From positions 42,561 to 49,810 of the forward strand of contig PAWT01000022.1 of assembly GCA_002714165.1 (NCBI GenBank): 7,250 bases of DNA, written 5' to 3'. How positions within the stretch are numbered: position 1 is the stretch's first letter; every line of letters begins with the position of its first letter. Position numbers and translations under genes: made by a program. Origin of the DNA: Acidobacteriota bacterium (GTDB taxonomy: Bacteria > Acidobacteriota > Vicinamibacteria > Vicinamibacterales > UBA823). The notes beneath the pieces are model-generated. The model made no database searches and was not told where the DNA came from. It saw only the letters and a list, made by a program, of their open reading frames with translations. Of the stretch, positions 1-6,598 are shown one piece after another.

Positions 1-1170
1 GATGGTGCGAGAGTAGAGCGAATTGGTCGTGGTGAATCTGACATTCCAGATGTAGCTACTGAGGAACTCGCAGCCGCTGTAGACGCTGGCCGTCTCGTGG
101 CGACCAGTGATTTCCAAAAGCTTGCAGAGGTTGACACCGTCAATATCTGCGTGCCGACGCCTCTTCGCAAGACGAAGGATCCCGACCTCTCGTTCGTGGC
201 CGCAGCAACTGAGTCTGTTGGTGCACATCTGCATCCTGGCCAGCTAATTATTCTTGAGTCGACGACCTATCCGGGAACGACAGAGGAGGTCGTCCAGCCG
301 TTGTTGGAACGTAGTGGATTGAAGGTGGGACAGGATTTCTTCCTAGCATTTTCTCCAGAGCGTGTGGACCCAGGCAACTCCGAGTGGCGCACCGCGAACA
401 TTCCTAAGGTCGTTGGTGGAGTTGATTCAGCATCAACGGAGGTTGCCGCAGCCTTGTACCGGCAAATCGTCAAGACGGTCGTGCCTGTTTCTTCAACGCG
501 TGTCGCTGAGATGGTTAAGCTGTTGGAAAATACTTTTCGGGCGGTCAACATTGGTCTCGTCAATGAATTGGCGCTGATGTGTCGCGATCTAGATGTCAAT
601 GTTTGGGAAGTTATTGATGCTGCGAAGACCAAGCCGTTCGGATTTATGCCGTTCTATCCTGGCCCTGGCCTCGGTGGGCATTGCATTCCGATCGATCCGT
701 TCTACTTGAGCTGGAAAGCACGCCAGAACGGCTTTGAGAGTCGCTTCATTGAATTGGCCGGGCATATCAACGGCCGGATGCCCCGCTATGTGCTTGAGCG
801 AGTTACTGATGCGCTGAATACAGTTGGTAAACCAGTTAAGGGAGCGGCAATTCATTTATTCGGTGTTGCTTACAAAGCTAATGTGGGTGATGTTCGCGAG
901 TCGCCGGCGCTCGACTTAGCACAGTTGCTGCTGGAGCGTGGTGCTAAGTTGTCCTACAGTGACCCGTATGTGGCGTCCCTCGAGCTAGGGCAAGTGCATT
1001 TGGAGGCCATCGAACCCTCTGCCACCTTCGATCAAGAATTTGACTGTGCGGTGATCACCACTCCTCACGCGTCGTTTGATTACGACGAAATCGTTCGACG
1101 TTCGCCGCTAATCGTTGACACCCGTAACGCACTTCGGGGCCGGACCGATCTCCATATCGTACGACTCTGA
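1..1170 (+). CDS. wbpA: UDP-N-acetylglucosamine / UDP-sugar 6-dehydrogenase, 5'-truncated
   Basis: NAD-dependent four-electron oxidation of a UDP-hexose(amine) to the uronic acid, a cytoplasmic precursor step for surface polysaccharide. The frame is open from base 1. A GTG at 97 lies inside the conserved N-terminal domain and is not the true start, so roughly 40-50 residues, including the Rossmann GxGYVG motif, lie upstream. Numbering from base 1: ICVPTPLRKTKDPD near residues 49-62, ESTTYPGTT near 86, FSPERVDPGN near 117, the catalytic-lysine segment EMVKLLENTFRAVNI with Lys173, and GPGLGGHCIPIDP with nucleophile Cys228 (codon 682-684). The C-terminal UDP-binding domain carries GVAYKANVGDVRESP near 288. 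All expected catalytic residues in view are present. The ESTTYPGTT and FSPERxDPGN wording fits the WbpA (UDP-GlcNAc) branch better than UDP-glucose dehydrogenase Ugd, but substrate is inferred. It ends at TGA 1168-1170, 108 bases before the next gene. Confidence 0.92.
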   Translation, partial: DGARVERIGRGESDIPDVATEELAAAVDAGRLVATSDFQKLAEVDTVNICVPTPLRKTKDPDLSFVAAATESVGAHLHPGQLIILESTTYPGTTEEVVQPLLERSGLKVGQDFFLAFSPERVDPGNSEWRTANIPKVVGGVDSASTEVAAALYRQIVKTVVPVSSTRVAEMVKLLENTFRAVNIGLVNELALMCRDLDVNVWEVIDAAKTKPFGFMPFYPGPGLGGHCIPIDPFYLSWKARQNGFESRFIELAGHINGRMPRYVLERVTDALNTVGKPVKGAAIHLFGVAYKANVGDVRESPALDLAQLLLERGAKLSYSDPYVASLELGQVHLEAIEPSATFDQEFDCAVITTPHASFDYDEIVRRSPLIVDTRNALRGRTDLHIVRL

Positions 1171-1278
1171 CGGGAACGACCCTGGCTGAAATGGGCGTCT
1201 CAAGCTGCGATCTTCCTGAGCCTAGGGATTGTTAACGACAGACCGAGCCCCCCAGCTATAGAGCCGGTTATCCTTTCC

Positions 1279-2523
1279 ATGTTGTCTAATGACTCTCAGG
1301 CTCTCTATGTTTCGTACGACGGTGCACTTGAACCGCTCGGCGAGTCACAAGTCGTCAATTATCTGACACGACTTTCGGCCAACTACCGAATTACTCTGAT
1401 TAGCTTTGAGAAGCCTGAGGATCTGTCGGATCATACACGTGTGATAGCGATGGAGCAGCGGTTCCACGCGTTTGGTATCAACTGGATTCCATTGCGTTAT
1501 CACAAGTCGCCCCCTGTCTTCTCAACGATCTTTGACGTGGTTTGTGGGGCGCTGACCGCCTGGCGCGTCTGCCAGGAGGGGACCATCCGGATCGTGCACG
1601 CCCGAGGCTACGTAGCAGCATTGGTCGCCCTGTTCGTCCGTCGTGGCGGCGCTTCGCGATTCCTGTTTGACATGCGAGGCTTTTGGGTTGATGAGAAGGT
1701 GGAAGCTGGGCATTGGCGCGCGCACGGGTTTCTTTATCGACTCGGTAAGTGGTGGGAACGGCGGTTCTTCGAACGGGCTGACGCCATTGTCTCCTTGACG
1801 AAGGCCGGTGTGCAGGCACTGCCGGCGCTTGGATACGAGATTCCCGATACCGTGCCAACGGTGGTGATCCCGACCTGTGTCGATTTGCAACGGTTCAAAC
1901 CCATCAGTAAAGACCCTGATTTAGTTGGCTCACTCGGTCTTCAAGGCAAGCTTGTGATCGGATGTGTAGGCACGATGAGTAACTGGTATATGCGGAATGA
2001 GATGCTTCGTTACCTAGCGTATCTGTCGAAATCGATTGAATCCTTGCGAGTTCTCATTGTGACGCGTGAAGACCATGAGGCTCTACGGCGAGACGCTGTG
2101 GCTAGTGGCGTTCCTGATTCTGCTATGGTGCTTACCAGAGCCAGCTTTTCGGAAATGCCCCGCTATACGTCGTTATTTGATGCCGGGTTGTTTTTCATAC
2201 GCCCGACACTGTCGAAACGTGCATCAGCAGCTACCAAACTCGCAGAGTTTCTCTCATGCGGAGTTCCCGTGATCTTGAACGATGGAGTCGGCGATTCTGG
2301 TGCGATTGTCAGGCATCACGATGTTGGGGTGGTCCTTACGGCCATGGACCAGGAGGAGTTTGTAGCCTCACTTCCACCCGTGCGAGCCCTTTTCACTAGT
2401 TTGGAGATGAGTAAACGGTGTCGTCGGGTTGCGAGTGAACTGTTCGACATTGAAAAGGGCACCGAAGAGTATCGAAAATTATACGAAAGTCTTGATGATG
2501 GCCCAATGGAGAAGCCTGCCTAA
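1279..2523 (+). CDS. glycosyltransferase, GT4-like (GT-B fold)
   Basis: Probable retaining glycosyltransferase that moves a sugar from an activated nucleotide donor to a growing glycan; 414 residues, usual for GT4. The N-terminus has LYVSYDGALEPLGESQV (residues 9-25), matching the acceptor-side opening seen in many polysaccharide GT4 enzymes. HARGYVAALVAL (108-119) and FDMRGFWVDE (130-139) follow in the first Rossmann-like domain. VIPTCVDLQRF (196-206) marks the interdomain linker, and IGCVGTMSNWY opens the C-terminal donor domain. The donor site is TKLAEFLSCGVPVILNDGVGD (319-339), which occupies the position of the GT4 EX7E motif. ATG 1279 is the only standard start before the homology begins; it has a pyrimidine-rich leader (tcctttcc) instead of a Shine-Dalgarno. 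No transmembrane segment is evident. It ends TAA, followed by the long non-coding stretch. Donor and acceptor cannot be told from sequence. Confidence 0.88.
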   Translation: MLSNDSQALYVSYDGALEPLGESQVVNYLTRLSANYRITLISFEKPEDLSDHTRVIAMEQRFHAFGINWIPLRYHKSPPVFSTIFDVVCGALTAWRVCQEGTIRIVHARGYVAALVALFVRRGGASRFLFDMRGFWVDEKVEAGHWRAHGFLYRLGKWWERRFFERADAIVSLTKAGVQALPALGYEIPDTVPTVVIPTCVDLQRFKPISKDPDLVGSLGLQGKLVIGCVGTMSNWYMRNEMLRYLAYLSKSIESLRVLIVTREDHEALRRDAVASGVPDSAMVLTRASFSEMPRYTSLFDAGLFFIRPTLSKRASAATKLAEFLSCGVPVILNDGVGDSGAIVRHHDVGVVLTAMDQEEFVASLPPVRALFTSLEMSKRCRRVASELFDIEKGTEEYRKLYESLDDGPMEKPA

Positions 2524-2537
2524 TTTACCAATCATCA

Positions 2538-2573
2538 GAACGCTAAGAAAAATGATGTTCATTTATTGAACGA
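2538..2573 (+). repeat. imperfect direct repeat, copy 1, with palindromic core
   Basis: About 36 bases matching copy 2 (2647-2683) at about 30 of 37 aligned columns, with one single-base gap. The core GTTCA-TTTAT-TGAAC (2557-2571) is a palindrome with 5-base arms and a 5-base spacer. It overlaps two other inverted repeats: AAATGA-TGT-TCATTT (2550-2564), and TCATT (2559-2563) with AATGA (2573-2577). The shared TCATT arm could pair either way, giving mutually exclusive structures. The copy-to-copy offset is 110 bases between cores. An operator site for a dimeric regulator is a reasonable inference; no known regulator is assigned. Confidence 0.55.
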
Positions 2574-2646
2574 ATGACTGTCTGAGAGATTACGAAAGAC
2601 TCCATGCGGTCGGGCTTAAAAAGTTGGTCTAACTTGACAAACCCCT

Positions 2647-2683
2647 GAATACTAAGGAAAAATTATGTTCAGTTCATGAACGA
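2647..2683 (+). repeat. imperfect direct repeat, copy 2, with palindromic core
   Basis: Second copy of the element at 2538-2573. It shares CTAAG, the A-run, ATGTTCA and TGAACGA. The core is GTTCA-GTTCA-TGAAC (2667-2681): the same arms and 5-base spacing as copy 1, but the spacer is itself GTTCA, so the right half forms the perfect 10-base palindrome GTTCATGAAC (2672-2681). Arms and flanks are conserved while the spacer differs, as expected for a protein-binding site and less so for recent neutral duplication. Confidence 0.55.
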
Positions 2684-2709
2684 CTCGCCAGGGAGGAGAT
2701 TTTTCATTC

Positions 2710-2836
2710 CTAACTGTAAGTGAGAGGGCGTGAGCCTGCCCGAGGGTTAGCATGGAGATCGTCGTCCAAGTAGCAGATTTAAACATTTTGCTCTACTGAG
2801 AAGCATGCCCGCGAGCATAGCCAGCTAAACGCTTCT
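2710..2836 (+). promoter_or_regulatory. three tandem potential hairpins ahead of the epimerase gene
   Basis: Hairpin 1 pairs CTAAC (2710-2714) with GTTAG (2746-2750) and encloses GGGC/GCCC (2726-2729 with 2738-2741). Hairpin 2 pairs AGTAG (2769-2773) with CTACT (2793-2797); CA/TG can extend it past a bulge. Hairpin 3 pairs AGAAGC (2799-2804) with GCTTCT (2831-2836) and encloses ATGC-CCGCGA-GCAT (2805-2818). The last helix ends 33 bases before the ATG at 2870. Individual stems are short, so the signal is the close packing of the three. It could be a structured 5' leader. It matches no riboswitch class I recognise, and no T-tract terminator follows. Confidence 0.3.
2752..2799 (+). CDS. possible 15-residue leader ORF
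   Basis: ATG at 2752 and TGA at 2797-2799 encode MEIVVQVADLNILLY. A purine-rich GAGGG (2742-2746) sits about 5-6 bases upstream, making it the best ribosome-binding-site candidate in the window, although the main genes lack one. The ORF's second half coincides with hairpin 2 (2769-2797), an arrangement reminiscent of attenuator leader peptides. There is no run of a single regulatory codon and no terminator hairpin, and an ORF this short arises readily by chance. It may simply be non-coding. Confidence 0.12.
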   Translation: MEIVVQVADLNILLY

Positions 2837-2869
2837 ACCCCAAACGTTTGATCAATTGGTCGTTGCTGC

Positions 2870-3412
2870 ATGAAGTTCACTGAGTTGGCGTTGCAGGGGG
2901 TGTGGATCATTGAGCCGGTGGTCTTCTCTGACGAACGAGGTGGCTTTCGTCGTCACTTCTGTACCGAGGAGTTTGCGGCACATGGTCTTGCACCAACTGT
3001 TGCTCAGGGCAATATTTCTGAGAATGTTCAAAGTGGTACGCTTCGTGGCTTTCACTACCAGGTTGGCCGATATGCAGAATCTAAGACCATTTCGTGTATG
3101 TCCGGTGGGATTTATGACGTAGTCGTCGATCTGCGGAAAAACTCACCGACTTTCATGCAATGGGTGTCGGTAAAGATCTCAGCTGATGACCGTCGAAGCC
3201 TTTATGTACCAGCTGGCTGCGCCAACGCTTGGTTGACATCTGTCGCGGACACTACACTTCACTATTACATGAGCGAAATGTTTTCTCCAGAGTCGGCGCG
3301 GGGCTTCCGTTACAACGATCCTGCGTTCAAGGTGAACTGGCCAACAGAACCAGTCGTGATCTCGGAACGGGATCGAACCTTTCCAGATTTCGATCCAGCG
3401 TCGCTCGAATAG
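2870..3412 (+). CDS. dTDP-4-dehydrorhamnose 3,5-epimerase family protein (RmlC-like cupin)
   Basis: Cytoplasmic cupin-fold enzyme of 180 residues, the usual RmlC length, expected to epimerise C3 and/or C5 of an NDP-4-keto-6-deoxyhexose. Visible motifs: FSDERGGFRRHF (19-30), GTLRGFHYQ (57-64) with catalytic base His62, Lys72, DVVVDLRKNSPTF (83-95), Tyr132 in LHYYMSE at the general-acid position, the family tail SPESARGFRYNDPAF (139-153), and Asp168 in ISERDR, the expected partner of His62. The canonical AHGF histidine is Asn119 (GCANAW), so this is a divergent branch and may not be true RmlC of the rhamnose pathway; no rmlA, rmlB or rmlD is in view. The ATG is the only usable start, since an in-frame TGA lies at 2849-2851. 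It is followed after 12 bases by the SDR gene, so the two are probably co-transcribed and serve the same sugar. Confidence 0.87.
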   Translation: MKFTELALQGVWIIEPVVFSDERGGFRRHFCTEEFAAHGLAPTVAQGNISENVQSGTLRGFHYQVGRYAESKTISCMSGGIYDVVVDLRKNSPTFMQWVSVKISADDRRSLYVPAGCANAWLTSVADTTLHYYMSEMFSPESARGFRYNDPAFKVNWPTEPVVISERDRTFPDFDPASLE

Positions 3413-3424
3413 TTCTGAATTGCG

Positions 3425-4309
3425 ATGCGCGTATTGTTGACTGGCGGCACCGGTTTTATCGGGAGCCGCGTACTTTCTCTGTTAAGGGAGCACGAAGTGC
3501 TCTGCCTCTCTCGAGATCCAGCTAAGTTGCCTCGACGTGACGGGCTCGAGGCGATCGCCGCCGATTTTGGGAGAGACGGTGACTGGATCGACGAGACTAT
3601 AAGGTTTCAACCCGAGTGGTGTCTCCATCTGGCGTGGGAAGGGTTACCGGACTATTCGCTTGAAAGATGCCGCGCGAATCTGGATGCTGGCCTTCGGCTT
3701 ATCGGCGCTGTGGCGCGATCGGGTGTGCGGCGAATGGTCGTTGCAGGAACCTGTGCAGAGTATGGTCGCGCTTCTGGAGCTGTGTCCGAAGAAAGTATTC
3801 CAGTTGATCGGGGCTTCTGTGCAGCAACGAAGCACGCGCAGTTGAACGTGCTGGAAACGGTCGCTCGCGATGCGGCGTTTAATTATCAATGGGCTCGGAT
3901 TTTCTTTGTCTATGGGCCTGGGCAGATGCAGGGTTCACTAATTCCCTCTCTTCGGGCCTCTTATGCCTCCGGACAAAAGGCAAGTATTCGTACACCGAAC
4001 GCCTTTAGGGATTTTGTTCACGTTGAGGACGTAGCCTCTGCTTTAGTGTCACTGGTCTCTTCAGACATGCCCTCTGGGGTCTTCAATGTAGGAAGTGGCC
4101 AACCAACGAGTGTCGGCCACGTCGCAAACTTGGTTGCGGAGTACTACGGCATGCCACGTCCGATCAAACACCCTCCGGCCGAACGCCCTCCTGGTGGTGA
4201 CGGATTCTGGGCAGATACACATAGGCTCTGTGCAGCAACCGGTTGGCGTGCACGCATCGGCATCAAGGAGGGGGTCGTAAAGACTCTGGAGACTCTGGAC
4301 GGCAAGTGA
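3425..4309 (+). CDS. NAD(P)-dependent epimerase/dehydratase (extended SDR), Tyr-to-Cys active site
   Basis: A 294-residue Rossmann-fold protein of the nucleotide-sugar SDR family, the usual length for 4-ketoreductases and epimerases. The start is fixed by the N-terminal cofactor loop TGGTGFIGS (6-14). AGTCAEYG (107-114) supplies the Ser/Thr region (Thr109), and Lys136 is in place in GFCAATKHAQLN (130-141). Four residues before Lys136, where YxxxK demands Tyr, there is Cys132 (TGT, 3818-3820), one base from TAT. Later motifs are intact: RIFFVYGPGQ (158-167), RDFVHVEDVASAL (195-207) and GVFNVGSG (218-225). The reading frame has no break, so the gene is not an obvious pseudogene. It sits 12 bases after the RmlC-like epimerase and probably reduces or modifies the same 4-keto sugar. 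The exact reaction is not determinable; 4-ketoreductase is my preferred guess. Confidence 0.85.
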   Translation: MRVLLTGGTGFIGSRVLSLLREHEVLCLSRDPAKLPRRDGLEAIAADFGRDGDWIDETIRFQPEWCLHLAWEGLPDYSLERCRANLDAGLRLIGAVARSGVRRMVVAGTCAEYGRASGAVSEESIPVDRGFCAATKHAQLNVLETVARDAAFNYQWARIFFVYGPGQMQGSLIPSLRASYASGQKASIRTPNAFRDFVHVEDVASALVSLVSSDMPSGVFNVGSGQPTSVGHVANLVAEYYGMPRPIKHPPAERPPGGDGFWADTHRLCAATGWRARIGIKEGVVKTLETLDGK

Positions 4310-4353
4310 GCGAGCTGCAACGGGCAACCATTATTTTCAATCCGATACTGACG

Positions 4354-4364
4354 GTTACTGTAAC
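4354..4364 (+). promoter_or_regulatory. 11-base palindrome abutting the GT2 start codon
   Basis: GTTAC-T-GTAAC is a perfect inverted repeat that ends immediately before the GTG at 4365, where a ribosome binding site would be expected. It could be an operator half-site pair or chance. The 55-base gap before the GT2 gene holds no terminator or clear promoter. Confidence 0.15.
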
Positions 4365-5351
4365 GTGACTTTTCCCCTGGTATCAATTTGTGTTCCCACA
4401 ATCGGGCGTGTTGAGTATCTGAGTGCCGTTTTGCAATCTCTCCGAGAACAGACGTACGAGAACTACGAAGTGATTGTTCTAGATAATGCGAGTGGGCCCG
4501 AAGCCCAGTCGGTGCTGACTGAATTCGCGGCGAACAATTCAAACGCGCGAATCTTGAGGGTTAACGAGCGCGTGCCGATGTTCGCGAATTTTAATCGCGG
4601 CATCCGCGCCGCGGTGGGTGAATATGTCGTTTTTTTTCATGATGATGACCACTACGATCCAAGATTCCTGGATGCCCACGTTGCAGTGCTTGAAGCTAAT
4701 CCACAGGCGGCATTCGCTGGTAGTAACTGGAATATGATCAACGGTGAGGGACGACTGACTGTCCGTCGTCGATTGATTAGGAAAACCGGGGCTTGGAATG
4801 GCAGAGACTTCATTGAGCGTCTAGTTCGCAGAGGAAGGTCTGAACTTGCGACACCAGCTCTTGTATTCCGCCGGGAAGTGGTTAAGACGTGTGGCTTTGA
4901 TGAGCGCTGCCCAATCCACTGGGGTGATTTCACGATCCTAATGCGGATTGCTGAGCAGTGGGATGTCGCTGTGGTGGCCGAACCACTCTTTTCATGGAGG
5001 TCGCACGAACAGAATTCTTCAAGGATGGCCTTCAGTCAAAGCATTCCTCTCAGAACCAGTGTACTACGCGATTACTGCTCGGAATACGCCGTACGACATC
5101 CTGAGGACTTGGAGTTTTTAAATCGATTAAAACGTCTTGTGGCCCGTGGACACAATCGAGGTTTGTTGTGGGGCTGGCTTGTGGCTTCTAATGATGCGGA
5201 GTCCCGTGCGTGCCGTCGTCTTTTGGAGGAGGCGTCCTGTCCGACGACCGTAGGGCTCTTGAGACTGCTGGAATCAGTTGGCTTGACGGTAACTTGCCGA
5301 CGGTCGCTTGTTCCAGCAGCGCGTCATGTTATTGACTTGATCGGCATCTGA
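4365..5351 (+). CDS. glycosyltransferase family 2
   Basis: GT-A fold, probably inverting glycosyltransferase of 328 residues that would transfer one sugar to the lipid-linked glycan at the inner membrane face. VSICVPTIGRVEYLSAVLQS (6-25) is the classic GT2 opening, followed by QTYENYEVIVLDNASG (29-44) with nucleotide-contacting Asp40. NFNRGIRAAVGEYVVFFHDD (75-94) leads into the metal-binding DxD equivalent, Asp93-Asp95. Asp188 in HWGDFTILMRIAE (185-197) lies where the family places its catalytic base, although the usual ED pair reads GD. WRSHEQNSSR (211-220) ends the catalytic domain, and an arginine-rich, mostly helical tail of about 100 residues follows. GTG is chosen because no other standard start precedes the motif back to the previous gene's end. 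There is no Shine-Dalgarno. Donor is unknown. Confidence 0.87.
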   Translation: MTFPLVSICVPTIGRVEYLSAVLQSLREQTYENYEVIVLDNASGPEAQSVLTEFAANNSNARILRVNERVPMFANFNRGIRAAVGEYVVFFHDDDHYDPRFLDAHVAVLEANPQAAFAGSNWNMINGEGRLTVRRRLIRKTGAWNGRDFIERLVRRGRSELATPALVFRREVVKTCGFDERCPIHWGDFTILMRIAEQWDVAVVAEPLFSWRSHEQNSSRMAFSQSIPLRTSVLRDYCSEYAVRHPEDLEFLNRLKRLVARGHNRGLLWGWLVASNDAESRACRRLLEEASCPTTVGLLRLLESVGLTVTCRRSLVPAARHVIDLIGI

Positions 5352-5405
5352 GTTGAGCGCCGGCTGTTAACGAATGCTGACACCTAACAAATAGAGCTCT
5401 TTTCT

Positions 5406-6374
5406 ATGTCCAAGCGAGCGATCATCACTGGTATCACTGGCCAAGACGGCTCCTACTTAGCCGAGTTGCTTCTAGACAAGGGCTACGAAGTTGTCGGAAT
5501 GGTTCGCCGTTCTAGCACGCCAAATTTATGGCGCATAGAACACCTGCTCGACAGGGTTCAGCTACGAACGGCCGACCTCCTTGATCAACTTTCGATGATT
5601 CGTGTCATTGAGGAGGTGCGGCCACACGAATTCTACAATCTGGCGGCGATGTCGTTCGTACCAGCATCGTGGGACCAGCCGATGCTTACGGGTGAATTTA
5701 ATGCTCTTGGGGTAACAAGAATCCTTGATGCAATTCGTCAGGTTGACACCTCAATTCGGTTCTATCAAGCCTCGTCTAGCGAAATGTTCGGGAAGGTACG
5801 TGATGTGCCACAGACCGAGGCGACGCCATTCTATCCAAGAAGTCCATACGGTGTTGCTAAGGCGTTCGGACACCACATCACGGTAAATTACCGTGAGAGT
5901 TATGATCTATTCGCCGTCTCAGGGATTCTCTTTAATCATGAGTCACCACGGCGAGGTCTGGAATTCGTCACCCGTAAAGTGAGCGATGGAGTTGCTAGAG
6001 TCAAGCATGGTCTAATCGACTCGCTGTTGCTTGGTAACCTCGATGCACGCCGCGATTGGGGCTTTGCGGGTGACTACGTTCGCGCGATGTGGATGATGTT
6101 GCAGTGCGATCGTCCGGATGATTATGTTATCGCTACTGGTACGAGTCACTCGGTCAGAGACTTGGCGCGGCTTGCGTTCAGCCACGTAGGACTTGAGTGG
6201 GAAGAGTGGGTTCGTGTCGATCCAAATCTGTTGCGCCCTGCGGAAGTCGACCATCTAGTCGGGGATGCCTCGAAAGCTCGACAGAAAATCAATTGGTCAC
6301 CAACGGTAGATTTCGAACATTTGATCAGCCGAATGGTTGACGCCGATATGGAGCGAGTGACACGCCAGGGCTAA
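5406..6374 (+). CDS. gmd: GDP-mannose 4,6-dehydratase
   Basis: Converts GDP-D-mannose to GDP-4-keto-6-deoxy-D-mannose with bound NADP(H), the branch point to GDP-fucose, rhamnose, perosamine and related sugars. At 322 residues it is a short member; E. coli Gmd is about 370. [15 protein letters not shown] (9-23) is the cofactor loop and [16 protein letters not shown] (32-47) the NADP-binding segment. Ser124, Glu126 (ASSSEMFG) and Tyr148/Lys152 (SPYGVAK) form the active site; Ser124 stands where E. coli has Thr. [20 protein letters not shown] (176-195), [18 protein letters not shown] (216-233) and [16 protein letters not shown] (276-291) are family signatures. All catalytic residues are intact. 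The start directly precedes the cofactor loop. No GDP-fucose synthase or Rmd adjoins it, so the next enzyme is either the SDR at 3425 or lies outside the window. Confidence 0.95.
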   Translation: MSKRAIITGITGQDGSYLAELLLDKGYEVVGMVRRSSTPNLWRIEHLLDRVQLRTADLLDQLSMIRVIEEVRPHEFYNLAAMSFVPASWDQPMLTGEFNALGVTRILDAIRQVDTSIRFYQASSSEMFGKVRDVPQTEATPFYPRSPYGVAKAFGHHITVNYRESYDLFAVSGILFNHESPRRGLEFVTRKVSDGVARVKHGLIDSLLLGNLDARRDWGFAGDYVRAMWMMLQCDRPDDYVIATGTSHSVRDLARLAFSHVGLEWEEWVRVDPNLLRPAEVDHLVGDASKARQKINWSPTVDFEHLISRMVDADMERVTRQG

Positions 6375-6598
6375 GATTCCTGGTGATGGTTTTCGGTCAG
6401 CGCGTGATTGGTTGTCATTCTGCTGGTTTGCTTTCACATTGTTCATGACGACATCCGGTTCTTTGTAAGTGTGTGTGCCTAACTAACTCTGCCGGTTATA
6501 ATCGTTCCTGTGTTCCAGCGTTTCAAATGGACACCCCGTTTTTTCTGCACTGTCAAGAAGTGCGATAGGCAGCTTAACCGCATCTCAGGTCCTCACGC
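6375..6598 (+). other. 224-base intergenic region with promoter-like elements
   Basis: No gene is visible. It contains GTTCATGACGAC (6441-6452), which differs by one missing base from GTTCATGAACGAC at 2672-2684 in the other long gap. It also has a perfect -10 box (6497-6502), a T-run (6539-6544), and a small hairpin GCACT-GTCAAGA-AGTGC (6547-6563) that would fall in the 5' leader of the methyltransferase mRNA. No intrinsic terminator is seen after the GDP-mannose dehydratase gene. Confidence 0.4.
6497..6502 (+). promoter_or_regulatory. candidate -10 box (TATAAT)
   Basis: Exact sigma-70-type TATAAT about 97 bases before the methyltransferase start. The hexamer at 17-base spacing (TGTGCC, 6474-6479) is a poor -35, and there is no TG extension, so an activator would be needed or the match is chance. 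If real, transcription would begin near 6509 and leave a leader of about 90 bases. Confidence 0.3.

Larger units (their letters stand above)
2524..2869 (+). other. 346-base intergenic region, probable regulatory / structured leader
   Basis: No convincing protein gene is visible here. The 5' part (about 2538-2685) is AT-rich and holds two copies of an imperfect direct repeat with palindromic cores, and between them a further palindrome AAGTT-GGTCT-AACTT (2621-2635). The 3' part (2710-2836) can fold into three nearly contiguous hairpins. A perfect TTGACA (2634-2639) has no good -10 at normal spacing; the best hexamer near 18 bases is AAAAAT, so the promoter is not established. A 15-codon ORF at 2752-2799 is listed separately. 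The region separates the GT4 gene from the tightly packed epimerase-reductase pair, which suits a regulatory break between transcription units, but no intrinsic terminator with a T-tract follows the GT4 gene. Confidence 0.5.

Noticed and set aside
97..99. GTG as the start of the dehydrogenase gene
   Set aside because: The frame is open back to base 1 and the upstream codons (RGESDIPDV and on) match the expected N-terminal domain, so the gene begins before the window.
1257..1262. TATAGA as a -10 box for the GT4 gene
   Set aside because: It lies only 17 bases from the ATG and has no -35 at correct spacing.
1171..1278. 36 codons without a stop, in the same frame as both flanking genes, suggesting a fusion across one TGA
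   Set aside because: An open stretch this short is not rare by chance, its translation resembles neither protein family, and TGA also ends the SDR and GT2 genes.
2634..2639. Perfect TTGACA as a -35 box
   Set aside because: No acceptable -10 lies 16-19 bases downstream (only A-rich GAAAAA/AAAAAT), and it overlaps the AAGTT/AACTT palindrome.
4144..4542. Long antisense reading frame (132 codons) across the SDR/GT2 junction, and other antisense frames of 60-126 codons
   Set aside because: They lie opposite well-supported genes, carry no recognisable motif and are explained by the codon pattern of the sense strand.
1231..5373. AACGA-containing motif (GTTAACGA at 1231 and 5366, TGAACGA at 2567 and 2677) shared by several gaps
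   Set aside because: Similar strings such as TTGAACGA near 2275 and TTAACGAG near 4561 occur inside genes, so the match is not specific to intergenic DNA.
6547..6563. Hairpin GCACT/AGTGC next to a T-run as an intrinsic terminator
   Set aside because: The T-run precedes the hairpin on the + strand, and on the - strand it becomes an A-run, so neither orientation gives a stem followed by U residues.
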